Assembly (NCBI RefSeq): GCF_030160115.1
Contig: NZ_BSNS01000024.1
Location: 248,001 to 312,000, forward strand
Reading direction: 5' to 3'
DNA from: Devosia nitrariae
GTDB taxonomy: Bacteria > Pseudomonadota > Alphaproteobacteria > Rhizobiales > Devosiaceae
Length of the DNA stretch: 64,000 bases
This document shows positions 8,375 through 17,355 of the stretch, one piece after another (the first letter of the stretch is position 1; each line of letters opens with the position of its first letter). Under the pieces are notes generated by a model. It ran no database searches, was not told where the DNA came from, and saw only the letters and a program-made list of their open reading frames with translations. The position numbers were made by a program, and so were the translations under genes.

Positions 8375-9178
8375 ATGAGCACTTTCAGCGAATCAGGCGA
8401 AGGCGAACTTCGTCCTGAGCTGGAGTTGAATTCCCGGACAGCCGTTCCTTACGCTCGACTGGAAACCAGCTCGACGGACCGAGTTCGTCTGCGCGGCCAT
8501 CAGGACGCCAGCGGGCTGCCGCTCTACATGACGAACAGCCAGCCCAGTTCCGTGCTCCCCTCGCGGGACAGGGACATGCAGCTCGTTCTCAAGCGCGCTT
8601 TCGACATTGTGGTCACCACGGCGGCCTTGTTCGCGCTCGCGCCGTTGCTGTGCCTGGTCGCGATCGCCATCAAGGTGAACAGCCGCGGACCGGTGTTTTT
8701 CCGGCAGAGCCGCGAAGGCCTTGGGGGCAAGCCGTTCGAGATGTTCAAGTTCCGCTCGATGCGGGTCGAGGATGGCGACGAATCGGGCGTCACGCAGACG
8801 GTGTCGGACGATCCGAGGGTGACGCCGGTCGGGAGATTTCTGCGACGCACGAGCATCGATGAGCTTCCGCAGCTCTTCAATGTCCTCTCGGGCGACATGT
8901 CGATAGTGGGGCCGCGCCCCCATGTGCCCGGGATGATGGCAGGCGGCGTGCTCTACACCGAACTCGTGCCCTATTACCCTGCGCGGTTCGACATGCTGCC
9001 TGGAATCACTGGCTGGGCGCAAGCCAACGGTCTGCGCGGACCCACCACGCAGGCGGAGGTTGCCAAGGCCCGCGTCGATCACGACATCGCCTATATCCAG
9101 AACTTCTCGCTGCTTCTCGACCTGCGCATCATTTGGATAACCCTGCGGCGCGAGTTTATCAGCGGCACGGGCAACTGA
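8375..9178 (+). CDS. ExoY-type undecaprenyl-phosphate sugar phosphotransferase
   Basis: The bacterial sugar transferase family starts lipid-linked polysaccharide synthesis by moving a sugar-1-phosphate from a nucleotide sugar to undecaprenyl phosphate. The 267 residues comprise a non-conserved N-terminus of about 70, one membrane segment (FDIVVTTAALFALAPLLCLV) and the catalytic domain. The domain shows VFFRQSREGLGGKPFEMFKF, TSIDELPQLFNVLSGDMSIV, GPRP and PGITGWAQANGLRG. This short form lacks the extra membrane segments of WbaP-type enzymes and is like ExoY. A perfect CtrA box lies just upstream. The following genes make activated sulfate, raising the idea of a sulfated surface polymer. Sugar specificity cannot be read from sequence. 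Confidence 0.88.
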   Translation: MSTFSESGEGELRPELELNSRTAVPYARLETSSTDRVRLRGHQDASGLPLYMTNSQPSSVLPSRDRDMQLVLKRAFDIVVTTAALFALAPLLCLVAIAIKVNSRGPVFFRQSREGLGGKPFEMFKFRSMRVEDGDESGVTQTVSDDPRVTPVGRFLRRTSIDELPQLFNVLSGDMSIVGPRPHVPGMMAGGVLYTELVPYYPARFDMLPGITGWAQANGLRGPTTQAEVAKARVDHDIAYIQNFSLLLDLRIIWITLRREFISGTGN

Positions 9179-9512
9179 CCCAGGATCTCGGTCATCGAAT
9201 CACCTTTCAGCCGGCGGCACCATCCGCCGGCTGATGTTCGGGGTTTCATAGCCGCAAATTTCGGCATTATCGTCTGCTCGGACCGAACTCGTGCCAACCG
9301 CTGCTGGCGGAGCAATGGTTGCTCGCCTTGCCCCCCCGCGCGGAAATCGCTTGCTCGGTGGGGCCTTGAGTGCACCGGCCGCGGCCTCTATTTCAACGCC
9401 ATCGCTATTTACGCTTCTCGATCGCCGCGCAATGTGGTGCAGGTCGAGCCAAGCCGGCCGCGCCCGCGCGTCCACCCGAAGTGACGCAGTACAGACGGAG
9501 TATCATCCCCAG
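9179..9512 (+). other. Spacer between the sugar transferase and cysD
   Basis: These 334 bases hold a strong hairpin near the start (described separately) and no convincing gene. An open frame runs through 9291-9512 into cysD but encodes an unconserved Arg/Ala-rich peptide and has no ribosome site. The cysD promoter should lie here, but no clear -35/-10 pair was recognised. Confidence 0.5.
9207..9234 (+). terminator. Hairpin, probable terminator of the sugar transferase gene
   Basis: A perfect 11-bp stem (TCAGCCGGCGG / CCGCCGGCTGA) with a 6-base loop starts 28 bases after the stop at 9178. No U-tract follows, so termination efficiency is uncertain. Confidence 0.55.
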
Positions 9513-10439
9513 ATGGGTCAGGATATAGGGCAAACCCCCACCCAACTCAGCCATTTGCACGCGCTGGAGTCGGAAAGCATAGAAATCCTGCGGGAAGTTG
9601 CCGCGAGCTTCGACCGGCCGGTGATGATGTATTCGATCGGCAAGGATTCCAGCGTGCTCCTGCACCTGGCGCGGAAGGCCTTCTTTCCCTCCCGCATCCC
9701 GTTCCCGCTGCTGCATGTCAACACCACCTGGAAGTTCCGGGAGATGATCGCCTTCCGCGACAGGATGGCGCAAGAGTACGAGTTCGACCTCATCACCCAC
9801 ACCAACCCGGATGGGCTTCGCGACAACATCAACCCGTTCGACCACGGCTCGTCACGCTACACCGACATCATGAAGACGGCGGCGCTGCGCCAGGCGCTCG
9901 ATGCCGGAAAGTACGATGCGGCAATCGGCGGCGCACGGCGCGACGAGGAGAAGAGCCGCGCCAAGGAGCGCATCTTTTCGCATCGCAACGCCCAGCATGC
10001 CTGGGATCCCAAGAACCAGCGGCCCGAGCTCTGGCGGCTGTTCAACACGCGACTCAATCCCGGCGAGAGCATGCGGGTGTTTCCGCTGTCCAACTGGACC
10101 GAACTCGACATCTGGACCTACATCTATTCGGAAGGCATCCCCATCGTGCCCCTGTATTTCGCGAGGCACCGGCCGGTGGTCGAGCGGCAGGGCACGCTGA
10201 TCATGGTGGATGACGAGCGGATGCCGCTCGCGCCGGGTGAGGCTCCGCGAGAAGAGATGGTCCGCTTCCGCACACTCGGCTGCTACCCCCTGACCGGCGC
10301 AATCCGCTCGGACGCGGCAACGCTCGCCGAGATCATCATGGAGATGCAGGCCAGCCGCACCTCTGAACGGCAAGGACGTCTGATCGACAGCGACCAGGCC
10401 GGCTCGATGGAAAAGAAGAAGCAAGAGGGATACTTCTGA
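9513..10439 (+). CDS. cysD: Sulfate adenylyltransferase small subunit
   Basis: CysD forms adenosine 5'-phosphosulfate (APS) from ATP and sulfate together with the CysN GTPase. The PP-loop-like motif [20 protein letters not shown] lies at about 35-54. Conserved [41 protein letters not shown] and a C-terminal [20 protein letters not shown] follow. The 308-residue length is normal. The ATG at 9513 has GGAG 12 bases upstream, rather far, but it starts the conserved sequence (THLHALE-like [16 protein letters not shown]). Its TGA overlaps the ATG of cysNC by one base, so the pair is translationally coupled. Confidence 0.95.
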   Translation: MGQDIGQTPTQLSHLHALESESIEILREVAASFDRPVMMYSIGKDSSVLLHLARKAFFPSRIPFPLLHVNTTWKFREMIAFRDRMAQEYEFDLITHTNPDGLRDNINPFDHGSSRYTDIMKTAALRQALDAGKYDAAIGGARRDEEKSRAKERIFSHRNAQHAWDPKNQRPELWRLFNTRLNPGESMRVFPLSNWTELDIWTYIYSEGIPIVPLYFARHRPVVERQGTLIMVDDERMPLAPGEAPREEMVRFRTLGCYPLTGAIRSDAATLAEIIMEMQASRTSERQGRLIDSDQAGSMEKKKQEGYF

Positions 10440-12343
10440 TGCTCAAGGCCACGCAAGAGACCGCGCTCGATGTCAGCGCCGACACCGATATCGCGCTCTG
10501 GCTCGAGCAGCAGACCGGCAAGTCCCTGCTCCGGTTCCTGACCTGCGGGAGCGTCGACGACGGCAAATCGACACTGATCGGCCGGCTGCTCTATGACAGC
10601 CAGCTGATTCTCGACGACCAGCTCGCGTCGCTCAAGAACGAAAGTCGCAATCGGCACGTGGGCGAGGAGGGTATCGACTTCTCGCTGCTCGTCGACGGGC
10701 TTACCGCCGAGCGCGAGCAGGGCATCACCATCGACGTCGCCTATCGGTTCTTTTCCACCGACAAGCGCAAGTTCATCGTCGCGGACACGCCCGGCCACGA
10801 GCAGTATACGCGCAACATGGCGACGGGCGCCTCCAACGCGGATCTGGCCCTGCTGCTGGTCGATGCGCGCAAAGGGCTCCTCACGCAGACCCGGCGGCAC
10901 AGCTTCATTCTCTCGCTCATCGGGGTCAAACACATCGTCCTCGTCGTCAACAAGATCGACCTGGTGGACTATTCCCAAGAGGTTTTCGAGCGGATCGAGG
11001 CCGAGTATCGAGCGTTTGCCGCCGAGCTTGGGTTCAAGTCACTGGCGGCCGTGCCGGTTTCGGCACTGCGCGGCGACAATATCGTCCAGCGCAGCGAGCG
11101 CATGCCCTGGTATGGCGGCGAACCGCTGTTGCCTTATCTGGAAACCGTCGAGGTCGGCGAGGACCGGGCCCAGCGGCCGCTGCGCTTTCCGGTGCAGTGG
11201 GTGAACCGGCCCAACCTCGATTTCCGCGGCTTTTCCGGCACGGTCGCTTCGGGCGTCGTCAAGGTTGGCGACGAGGTGCTGGTCGCGGCCTCGCGAAAGC
11301 CTGCCGTCGTTACGCGTATCGTGACGATGGATGGTGATTTCGAGCGGGCGGTGGCAGGCCAGGCGGTGACCCTCGTGCTCGACCGGGAGATCGATATCTC
11401 GCGCGGCGACGTGCTCACCCATTCGGGCGCCACGCCAGAATACTCGAACCAGTTCCAGGCCCGCCTCATCTGGATGAACGACGAGCCGGCCTATCCTGGA
11501 CGCTCATACCTCCTCAAGATCGGCTCGCAAACGGTTCCCGCGACCATCACAGGACTTAAGCACCGCACCAACGTCAACACGCTCGAGAAGAGCGCGGCCA
11601 GGACTCTTGAGCTCAATGAGGTCGGCACGGTGACGGTAGCGACCGACAAGCCGGTGGCATTCGATCCTTACAAGGACAATGGGCTGACCGGCGGCTTCAT
11701 CCTCATCGACCGCATCTCCAATCGCACTCTCGGCGCCGGCACCATCGACTACGGGCTCAGGCGCGCGCAGAACCTGACCTATCAGAGCTTCGACGTGAAC
11801 CGGGAGGTTCGCGCGCAGATGAAGGCGCAAACGCCGCGCATCGTCTGGTTCACAGGTCTCTCCGGGTCCGGCAAGTCGACGATCGCCAATTTCATCGAGA
11901 AGCGACTGACCGCCGAGGGCAAGCACGCCTATATCCTCGACGGCGACAATGTGCGCCACGGGCTCAACAAGGACCTGGGCTTCACCGATACGGACCGCAT
12001 CGAGAACATCCGGCGGGTGGCTGAGGTTGCCAGGCTGATGGCCGATTCGGGGCTCATCGTTCTCGTGTCGTTCATCTCGCCCTTCCGCAATGAGCGGCGC
12101 ATGGCGCGCGAGATCGCCGGCGACATCGATTTCCTCGAGGTCTACGTCGACACGCCCCTCGAAGTGTGCGAGGCGCGCGATCCCAAAGGGCTCTATGCCA
12201 AGGCACGCGCCGGCCAGATCAAGAACTTCACGGGCATCGACAGCGCTTTCGAAGCGCCCGAACGTGCAGACATCGTGTTGCATGGGGCAGAGCATGATCC
12301 GGTCGACCTTGCCGACGAGCTCTATGTGCGTCTGATCGGCTAG
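10439..12343 (+). CDS. cysNC: Bifunctional sulfate adenylyltransferase subunit 1 / APS kinase (CysN-CysC fusion)
   Basis: The 634 residues join two enzymes. Residues 1-440 are CysN, an EF-Tu-like GTPase with G1 at about 37 (GSVDDGKSTLIGRLLYDS), G3 DTPGHEQYTRNMATGAS and G4 NKIDL; it drives APS formation with CysD. Residues 460-634 are APS kinase, with Walker A at about 472 ([18 protein letters not shown]), DGDNVRHGLNKDLGF and SFISPFRNERR. The product is PAPS, used for sulfate assimilation or sulfotransfer. The fused form resembles rhizobial NodQ/CysNC. No PAPS reductase or sulfotransferase lies in the window, so the fate of PAPS is not shown. It begins inside the cysD stop. Confidence 0.95.
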   Translation: MLKATQETALDVSADTDIALWLEQQTGKSLLRFLTCGSVDDGKSTLIGRLLYDSQLILDDQLASLKNESRNRHVGEEGIDFSLLVDGLTAEREQGITIDVAYRFFSTDKRKFIVADTPGHEQYTRNMATGASNADLALLLVDARKGLLTQTRRHSFILSLIGVKHIVLVVNKIDLVDYSQEVFERIEAEYRAFAAELGFKSLAAVPVSALRGDNIVQRSERMPWYGGEPLLPYLETVEVGEDRAQRPLRFPVQWVNRPNLDFRGFSGTVASGVVKVGDEVLVAASRKPAVVTRIVTMDGDFERAVAGQAVTLVLDREIDISRGDVLTHSGATPEYSNQFQARLIWMNDEPAYPGRSYLLKIGSQTVPATITGLKHRTNVNTLEKSAARTLELNEVGTVTVATDKPVAFDPYKDNGLTGGFILIDRISNRTLGAGTIDYGLRRAQNLTYQSFDVNREVRAQMKAQTPRIVWFTGLSGSGKSTIANFIEKRLTAEGKHAYILDGDNVRHGLNKDLGFTDTDRIENIRRVAEVARLMADSGLIVLVSFISPFRNERRMAREIAGDIDFLEVYVDTPLEVCEARDPKGLYAKARAGQIKNFTGIDSAFEAPERADIVLHGAEHDPVDLADELYVRLIG

Positions 12344-12349
12344 ACCTTA

Positions 12350-12374
12350 GGCGCTCTGATGGCATCAGAGCGCC
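12350..12374 (+). terminator. Perfect inverted repeat after cysNC, probable terminator
   Basis: Arms of 12 bases (GGCGCTCTGATG / CATCAGAGCGCC) flank one central base, starting 7 bases after the cysNC stop. There is no U-tract. The tight centre also fits a protein-binding dyad, but the position favours a transcript-end hairpin. Confidence 0.55.
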
Positions 12375-12452
12375 GGCTCTAGTAGGTATTTGTTGTCGCA
12401 ACGTTTATTGCGAAAAGGCGGTATCCACCTTTTCGTAAGTTGCCACCCCGTC

Positions 12453-12490
12453 GCCGATCCACCTTCTTGCTCGCGGGACGGTGGATCGGC
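12453..12490 (-). terminator. Inverted repeat after the phosphatase gene, possible terminator
   Basis: An 11-bp stem (GCCGATCCACC / GGTGGATCGGC) with a 16-base loop lies about 70 bases beyond the minus-strand phosphatase stop. It may end that transcript. The rest of the 216-base spacer shows no gene. Confidence 0.35.
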
Positions 12491-12559
12491 TGCAAGCCGA
12501 GAGACTGCCATAGCTGCTCACGCTGTCGCACAGTCGCACTCGAGCGCGGCGTTTTCGAA

Positions 12560-13366
12560 TCAGGTGACGATTTCGCCGGCCGTGGCTTCGATGAATTCGG
12601 GCTCGGCATCGGGCCTGAGGCGCACGGCAGTGAGGGTGCCAGTGGCGAAGGCGGCGGTGTCGACGCAGATGCGCTTGTGCGTCACCACAGGTCTCGCGGC
12701 CGGCGTGTGCCCGTGGACCACGAAGGTGTCGACATCGTCCTCGGCATCGAAGAACTCGTGTCGGATCCACAGGAGGTCGTCCTCGTGCTGCTCGGTCAGG
12801 GCGATGCCGGGGCGAAGGCCCGCATGCACGAAACAGACGCCCGGCAGAGTGAGCGCGGCCGGCAGAGCGCGCATCCAGGCGACATGTTCGCGCGGAATGT
12901 GGCTGTTGAGGAGCGCCAGCCGCTCACGCGGGAACGTACCGGCCAGTTGGTCTCCATCGATGCCGTAAGAGGCGAGTGTCTCCAGGCCGCCAAATTGCAG
13001 CCAGGATGATTCGAGCACCGGGTTCTCCAAGAAATCCAGCATCATGACTTCATGATTGCCGGCAAGACAGATGCGGCGGAAATCCTGGGGCAAGTCCTTT
13101 CCCAGATAGTCGAGGACACCCGACGCATCCGGGCCCCGATCGACGTAGTCCCCGAGGCAGACGATCAGCTTGTTGCCGTCAATACCGCGAGCATCCGCGA
13201 AAATCTTCTCGTGCAAGAGGCGCAATTGGGCAAGGCATCCATGCACGTCACCGATCGCATAGACCGCGGCAGGCCAGCTTGCGCCGCCAAGGCGCGGGCG
13301 CGGCGGGGGCACGGGTGAAGGGGGCTCACCGCCAAAAAACCTGCCGAGACCCGAAATCACCGTCAT
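12560..13366 (-). CDS. Metallophosphoesterase, serine/threonine phosphatase-like
   Basis: The 268 residues carry the PPP-family motifs in order: YAIGDVHGCLAQLRLLHE (about 36-53), LGDYVDRGPDASGVL (about 71-85), LAGNHEVMML (about 99-108), then VHAGLRPG and VVHGHTPAARPV with the metal-binding histidines. These bind two metal ions and hydrolyse phosphoserine/threonine or diadenosine polyphosphates (PrpA/ApaH-like). The true substrate cannot be told from sequence. Its ATG overlaps the stop of a 42-codon ORF as ATGA, which points to coupled translation. It lies downstream of tRNA-Thr on the same strand. Confidence 0.88.
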   Translation of the reverse strand: MTVISGLGRFFGGEPPSPVPPPRPRLGGASWPAAVYAIGDVHGCLAQLRLLHEKIFADARGIDGNKLIVCLGDYVDRGPDASGVLDYLGKDLPQDFRRICLAGNHEVMMLDFLENPVLESSWLQFGGLETLASYGIDGDQLAGTFPRERLALLNSHIPREHVAWMRALPAALTLPGVCFVHAGLRPGIALTEQHEDDLLWIRHEFFDAEDDVDTFVVHGHTPAARPVVTHKRICVDTAAFATGTLTAVRLRPDAEPEFIEATAGEIVT

Positions 13367-13491
13367 CTCGCTGGCTGCTCCGCAGCTTCACCGACCGCGG
13401 CGGGCGTGCCCGTCGCCGGCAGCGAGACGTAAACTGCCGATGGGCCGACCATAGCGATTGTCAGCGCGATCTGCTTGCCTCGTTGCGGCAT
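13363..13491 (-). CDS. Small hypothetical ORF coupled to the phosphatase, 42 aa
   Basis: The frame starts at ATG 13491 with GGAGGG 7 bases upstream and ends with a TGA that overlaps the phosphatase ATG (ATGA). The peptide has a basic N-terminus, a weakly hydrophobic segment (IALTIAMVGPSAVYVSL) and an Ala/Pro-rich end. No family is recognised. The ribosome site and the stop/start overlap are the only support. It may be a leader peptide for the phosphatase rather than a functional protein. Confidence 0.4.
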   Translation of the reverse strand: MPQRGKQIALTIAMVGPSAVYVSLPATGTPAAVGEAAEQPAR

Positions 13492-13641
13492 GCTCGGACC
13501 CTCCGACCGGGACGATTGCTTCAGACATGTGCGTCTCGCTCATGCGTTGTGGCGGCTCTCGAGCGCTGCGGCAAGAGCGTTGGTGGGTAAGCGGGACAAC
13601 AAATGCGGAAAGGCAAGCCGTGCGGCGGACACGCATGGCCG

Positions 13642-13717
<76 letters not shown>

Positions 13718-13881
13718 GTTCCACGCTGGCTAACACCGGTCGGTGCGGGTGGCAAGGGGCGAGGGCCGGTTGGCGTCGCGCGGCGAGGTCCGTTCGCTCG
13801 CAGGGATGACCGATCGGGCAAACCGATTGTTAACCATAATCGCAAAAGGTGGGACTCGATCTTCGAGAGCGAGTTCATCCC

Positions 13882-14790
13882 GTGCGCCATCCACGTCTTG
13901 CCGTTGCCTTGATGGTGTTGGGTGTGGTCGCGGCAGGGTGCGCCAAGGCGCCGGATCAGCGCGGACTCGACCTGACGGCTTCCGCGCCGCCTCTCCAAGC
14001 CTATCAGCCGGTGGATACCCTGGCTACGGCGAGTATCGGCAACAGGGCTGTTTCGGTCACCAATCAGCCGCTGCCGCCACGCATATTCACAAAGGGAAAC
14101 CTTGCCGGGCGCACGCTGACCGTAGGATCGGCGGACGAAATCACACTGCTGCCGGGCGAGGTGATCCTCACCTTCGACGACGGTCCTCGCCCGGGCAAGA
14201 CCGAGGCGATCCTCGATACCCTCGACGCGTTTGGCGTGGGGGCAACCTTCATGATGCTGGGCCGGGCGGCCGAGCGGCATCCCGACCTCGCGCAACTGGT
14301 TGCCGCACGCGGACATGCCATTGGTACCCACACGTACGACCACGCCAATCTCGCCGACATGAGTAATGCGGAGGCAACGGCCGAGATCGCGGCAGGGGAG
14401 GCGGCTGTTGCCGAAGCGCTGGGCCATCCGCCGTCGCCGTTCTTTCGCTTTCCCTATCTGGCGCAGACAGGATTTTTGCGCACCAGTCTCGTCCAGTCCG
14501 ACATCGTCGTGCTCGACGTCGATATCGACAGCAAGGACTATTACGGCGACACGCCCGCTAAGGTGATGGAGCGTACGCTCGCCCGGATCGAGGCGCGCGG
14601 GCGGGGCATCGTTCTCTTTCACGACATACACGCACGCACCGTAGTGATGCTGCCGGAATTTCTCGGCGAGCTCGAAAGGCGGGGATATCAGGTGGTGCGG
14701 CTCGCAGCCAAGCCGCGCGGGATATTCGGGCGCGAGGTCATCACCGCGCAGAGCCCGGTTCCGGCGTCGTCGTTCCTGCGGCTCAATTAA
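13882..14790 (+). CDS. Polysaccharide deacetylase (NodB-homology) lipoprotein
   Basis: The 302-residue form starts at GTG 13882 and gives a typical lipoprotein signal (RHPRLAVALMVLGVVAAGC, lipobox VAAGC). An upstream GTG at 13849 would add 11 unconserved residues. All five NodB motifs are present: LTFDDGPRPGKTEAI, GTHTYDHANL (metal histidines), FFRFPYL, DVDIDSKDY and GIVLFHDIH. It should therefore be an active metal-dependent carbohydrate-ester or N-deacetylase on the periplasmic side of a membrane, acting on peptidoglycan or another polysaccharide. Substrate unknown. It sits ahead of the NlpD-like gene. A TTAACCAT half-site (13830-13837) lies in the promoter region. Confidence 0.87.
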   Translation: MRHPRLAVALMVLGVVAAGCAKAPDQRGLDLTASAPPLQAYQPVDTLATASIGNRAVSVTNQPLPPRIFTKGNLAGRTLTVGSADEITLLPGEVILTFDDGPRPGKTEAILDTLDAFGVGATFMMLGRAAERHPDLAQLVAARGHAIGTHTYDHANLADMSNAEATAEIAAGEAAVAEALGHPPSPFFRFPYLAQTGFLRTSLVQSDIVVLDVDIDSKDYYGDTPAKVMERTLARIEARGRGIVLFHDIHARTVVMLPEFLGELERRGYQVVRLAAKPRGIFGREVITAQSPVPASSFLRLN

Positions 14791-14869
14791 GCAGGCAAGT
14801 CGCGCGGCGCGCTTAACCTTACCCAATTCGGAATCCGGTCGGCTGCAATTTGCTCAAATCGCGGCAGCT

Positions 14870-14884
14870 TTAAGTTCGCTTTTA
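14870..14884 (+). promoter_or_regulatory. Near-match CtrA site (TTAA-N7-TTTA)
   Basis: TTAA-GTTCGCT-TTTA, one mismatch from the full CtrA motif, lies 54 bases upstream of the nlpD-like start. That spacing is close to the perfect sites at 4800 and 5761. Confidence 0.35.
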
Positions 14885-14938
14885 CCTTACCGGTTTAGTC
14901 TCTCATCCGTGTTGAGTACCTGCGTACGAGTGAGCTTC

Positions 14939-16207
14939 ATGAGTATCTGCGTATCCCGTAGGACGTCCAGGAACGTCGTGGCGATCGCCGGGCTGATGGT
15001 GGGCGCCGTCACCCTTTCCGGGTGTGCCGCCCTCGGCAGCCGCACCTTCGGTGACCCGGTCACCACCGGCTCGAGTGCGCAATCCACCCCAAGCAATCTG
15101 AGCCAACCCATGCCTTCCAATCTCGGTGTGCCGATCCAGGTGGCCGAGAGTCGGTTCGTCCCGCCCGCCTATGTCGGCGGTGGTCCGGGCATGGCTCAGC
15201 CTGGATATGCCGCACCGATGGCGCCGATGACGCCAGTCGCGACCGGGTCGGGCGTTGCCACGTCCGTCTCAACTCAAGACCTGCCAGCATTGAGTTCATC
15301 CACAACGGGAAATTCGCAAGCCATGCCTGCACAGCAGCCTCTTGCGCCGGTCGCAGCCCAGCCTCAGACTGCTGGCCTCGGCGCTCCGCCCTCCAATCTC
15401 GGGACCCTGCCGGTCAACAGCTCGGTTCCACAGGTAGCCACCAGCCCGACCTCGGCGCCGGCCGGCACGTTTACCCACACCATTCAGAGCGGAGAGTCGC
15501 TCTATACCGTCGCGCGGCGCTATGACGTGACGACCCAGGCGATCGTCCAGGCGAACGCGCTCTCCTCGCCTGACAAGATCGTCGTCGGACAGAAGATCAT
15601 CATTCCCGGCCGCGCAGATCTTCTGGCCAATCGCGCTCCGACGCCGGCGCCCACGGCCGCGCCGACCGAAGTCGCGACCGCCAGTCCGATCGTCACGCCT
15701 GTACCGGCCCAGCAGTCTACGGCCGCCGTGACTGATGCCAGCGTCCTTAACAATGCAGCTGTGTCGGCGCCGGCACAGACCGCGGCGCCGCAGCCGACTC
15801 AGGTCGCCTCGGCCCCTCCGGCCGAGCCCGCCATGTCCGGTTCCGACAAGTTCCGCTGGCCGGTCAGCGGTCGTGTCATCACTGATTTTGCCGCTTCCAA
15901 GGGCACCGGCATCAATATCGAGGTGCCGGAGGGCACGACGGTCAAGGCCGCCGAGAACGGCACGGTCATCTATACCGGCTCGGGCGTCGAGGGCTACGGC
16001 AACCTCGTCCTCGTGCGCCACCCCAACGGTTACGTCTCGGCATATGCACACCTGCAGTCGATCAGCGTCACCAAGGGCGCAGTGATCAATCGCGGCGACA
16101 CCATCGGGGCGGCCGGCATGACCGGCTCAGTCAGCCGTCCTCAGCTCCACTTCGAGCTGCGCAAAGGCGCGACCCCGATCGATCCGATGCCGATGCTGGC
16201 GAGCTGA
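14939..16207 (+). CDS. NlpD/DipM-like lipoprotein with LysM and degenerate M23 domains
   Basis: A lipoprotein signal (GLMVGAVTLSGC) opens a 422-residue protein. After a long Pro/Ala/Ser-rich linker comes a LysM peptidoglycan-binding domain at about 176-225 (IQSGESLYTVARRYDVTTQA). A second linker leads to an M23 (LytM) fold at about 304-418. In active M23 enzymes zinc is held by a His/Asp pair and HxH. Here the Asp position reads GINIEVPEGT and the first His is missing, while PQLHFELR retains one His. It is thus more like NlpD/EnvC amidase activators than a peptidase. The ATG at 14939 is chosen; a GTG at 14909 is possible. A hairpin terminator follows. Confidence 0.85.
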   Translation: MSICVSRRTSRNVVAIAGLMVGAVTLSGCAALGSRTFGDPVTTGSSAQSTPSNLSQPMPSNLGVPIQVAESRFVPPAYVGGGPGMAQPGYAAPMAPMTPVATGSGVATSVSTQDLPALSSSTTGNSQAMPAQQPLAPVAAQPQTAGLGAPPSNLGTLPVNSSVPQVATSPTSAPAGTFTHTIQSGESLYTVARRYDVTTQAIVQANALSSPDKIVVGQKIIIPGRADLLANRAPTPAPTAAPTEVATASPIVTPVPAQQSTAAVTDASVLNNAAVSAPAQTAAPQPTQVASAPPAEPAMSGSDKFRWPVSGRVITDFAASKGTGINIEVPEGTTVKAAENGTVIYTGSGVEGYGNLVLVRHPNGYVSAYAHLQSISVTKGAVINRGDTIGAAGMTGSVSRPQLHFELRKGATPIDPMPMLAS

Positions 16208-16230
16208 AATCCCGCTGGAACTGGAACGCC

Positions 16231-16263
16231 AATCCCCGGTCGAGAGGCCGGGGATTTTGTTTT
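16231..16263. terminator. Rho-independent terminator between convergent genes
   Basis: A 9-bp stem (AATCCCCGG / CCGGGGATT) with an 8-base loop is followed by TTGTTTTG. It lies between the nlpD-like stop at 16207 and the convergent ATPase stop at 16270, and should end nlpD transcripts. Confidence 0.85.
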
Positions 16264-16269
16264 GCTGGG

Positions 16270-17154
16270 TCAGATCGCCTTGCCCATCTCGCCGGCGAGC
16301 GTGCGGATGAACTGGATCGCCACGCGCCCCGATCGGGCGCCGCGGGTGGCGGACCACTCGATGGCCCGGGCCATGAGGATCTCCTCGTCGACGTCGACGT
16401 CCAGGCCAAAGTGGTCGGCATAGGCGCGCACCATTGCAAGATAAGTGGGCTGGTCGCAGTTGTGGAAGCCGAGCCAGAGACCGAAACGGTCCGAAAGTGA
16501 GACCTTCTCTTCGACTGCCTCGCCTGGGTTGATGGCGGTCGAGCGCTCGTTCTCGATCATGTCGCGCGGCATGAGGTGCCGGCGGTTCGACGTGGCATAG
16601 AAGAGCACGTTCTCCGGTCGGCCCTCGAGCCCGCCGTCGAGAATGGTCTTCAATGACTTATAGGTGGCTTCGCCGGAATCGAAGCTCAGGTCGTCGCAGA
16701 AGATGATGAAGCGTTCTTCCTGGTGCGCAACGAGGCGCATGAGTGCGGGCAGGGACTCGATGTCCTCGCGACTGATCTCTATGAGGATCAGCCGTCGGAA
16801 ACCTTGGTCGACGCGGGCGAGAATATCGGCGTGGACGGCTTTGACCAATGAGCTCTTGCCCATGCCGCGCGCGCCCCAGAGCAGCGTGTTGTTGGCGCCA
16901 TGCCCGCGGGCGAACTGCTCGGTGTTGCGCAAGAGGATGTCTTGAACCTGATCGATGCCCTTGAGCAGGGCGAGCGGCACGCGGGCGACCTGGTCGACCG
17001 GCATCAATCGTTCGCCCTCGGCATCCCAGTGATAGGCGTCTGCCGCACCGATGGCGGGGGAGTCCTCCGGGCGGACGGGCGCCAGGGCTTCGAGAGACTT
17101 GGCGATGCTGGCGAGCGCGGCGGCGATTTCGGCAAGATATTGGTCGTTGGGCAC
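16270..17154 (-). CDS. DUF815 family AAA ATPase
   Basis: The 294-residue ATP-binding protein has Walker A GARGMGKSSLVKAVHADI at about 94-111 and Walker B-like RFIIFCDDLSFD, with YATSNRRHLMPRDM as a sensor-like element. DUF815 ATPases lie next to yajC-secDF in many Rhizobiales, as here, but their role is not established. The GTG start follows AAGGGAA by 5 bases. It is divergent from yajC across about 200 bases. Confidence 0.88.
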   Translation of the reverse strand: MPNDQYLAEIAAALASIAKSLEALAPVRPEDSPAIGAADAYHWDAEGERLMPVDQVARVPLALLKGIDQVQDILLRNTEQFARGHGANNTLLWGARGMGKSSLVKAVHADILARVDQGFRRLILIEISREDIESLPALMRLVAHQEERFIIFCDDLSFDSGEATYKSLKTILDGGLEGRPENVLFYATSNRRHLMPRDMIENERSTAINPGEAVEEKVSLSDRFGLWLGFHNCDQPTYLAMVRAYADHFGLDVDVDEEILMARAIEWSATRGARSGRVAIQFIRTLAGEMGKAI

Positions 17155-17355
17155 AGGTATTCCCTTGTCAGACGCGGCAATTTGTGGCGCCGTTATTGCC
17201 TTTGCAATCGCCGGAAGCCAACTGTATAGTCCGCGCGATTTTGAACGGGGTAGGCCGAAAAGGCCTTATCCGTCCAGCATTGCCGGGCCAGGACCCGACT
17301 TCCGGACCGCAGCGGCAAACCTCCAATAATCAAATCCAAACAGGAGCCCTCACGA

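Noticed and set aside
9291-9512. N-terminal extension of CysD
   Set aside because: The added 74 residues are unlike CysD, and family similarity starts at the ATG at 9513.
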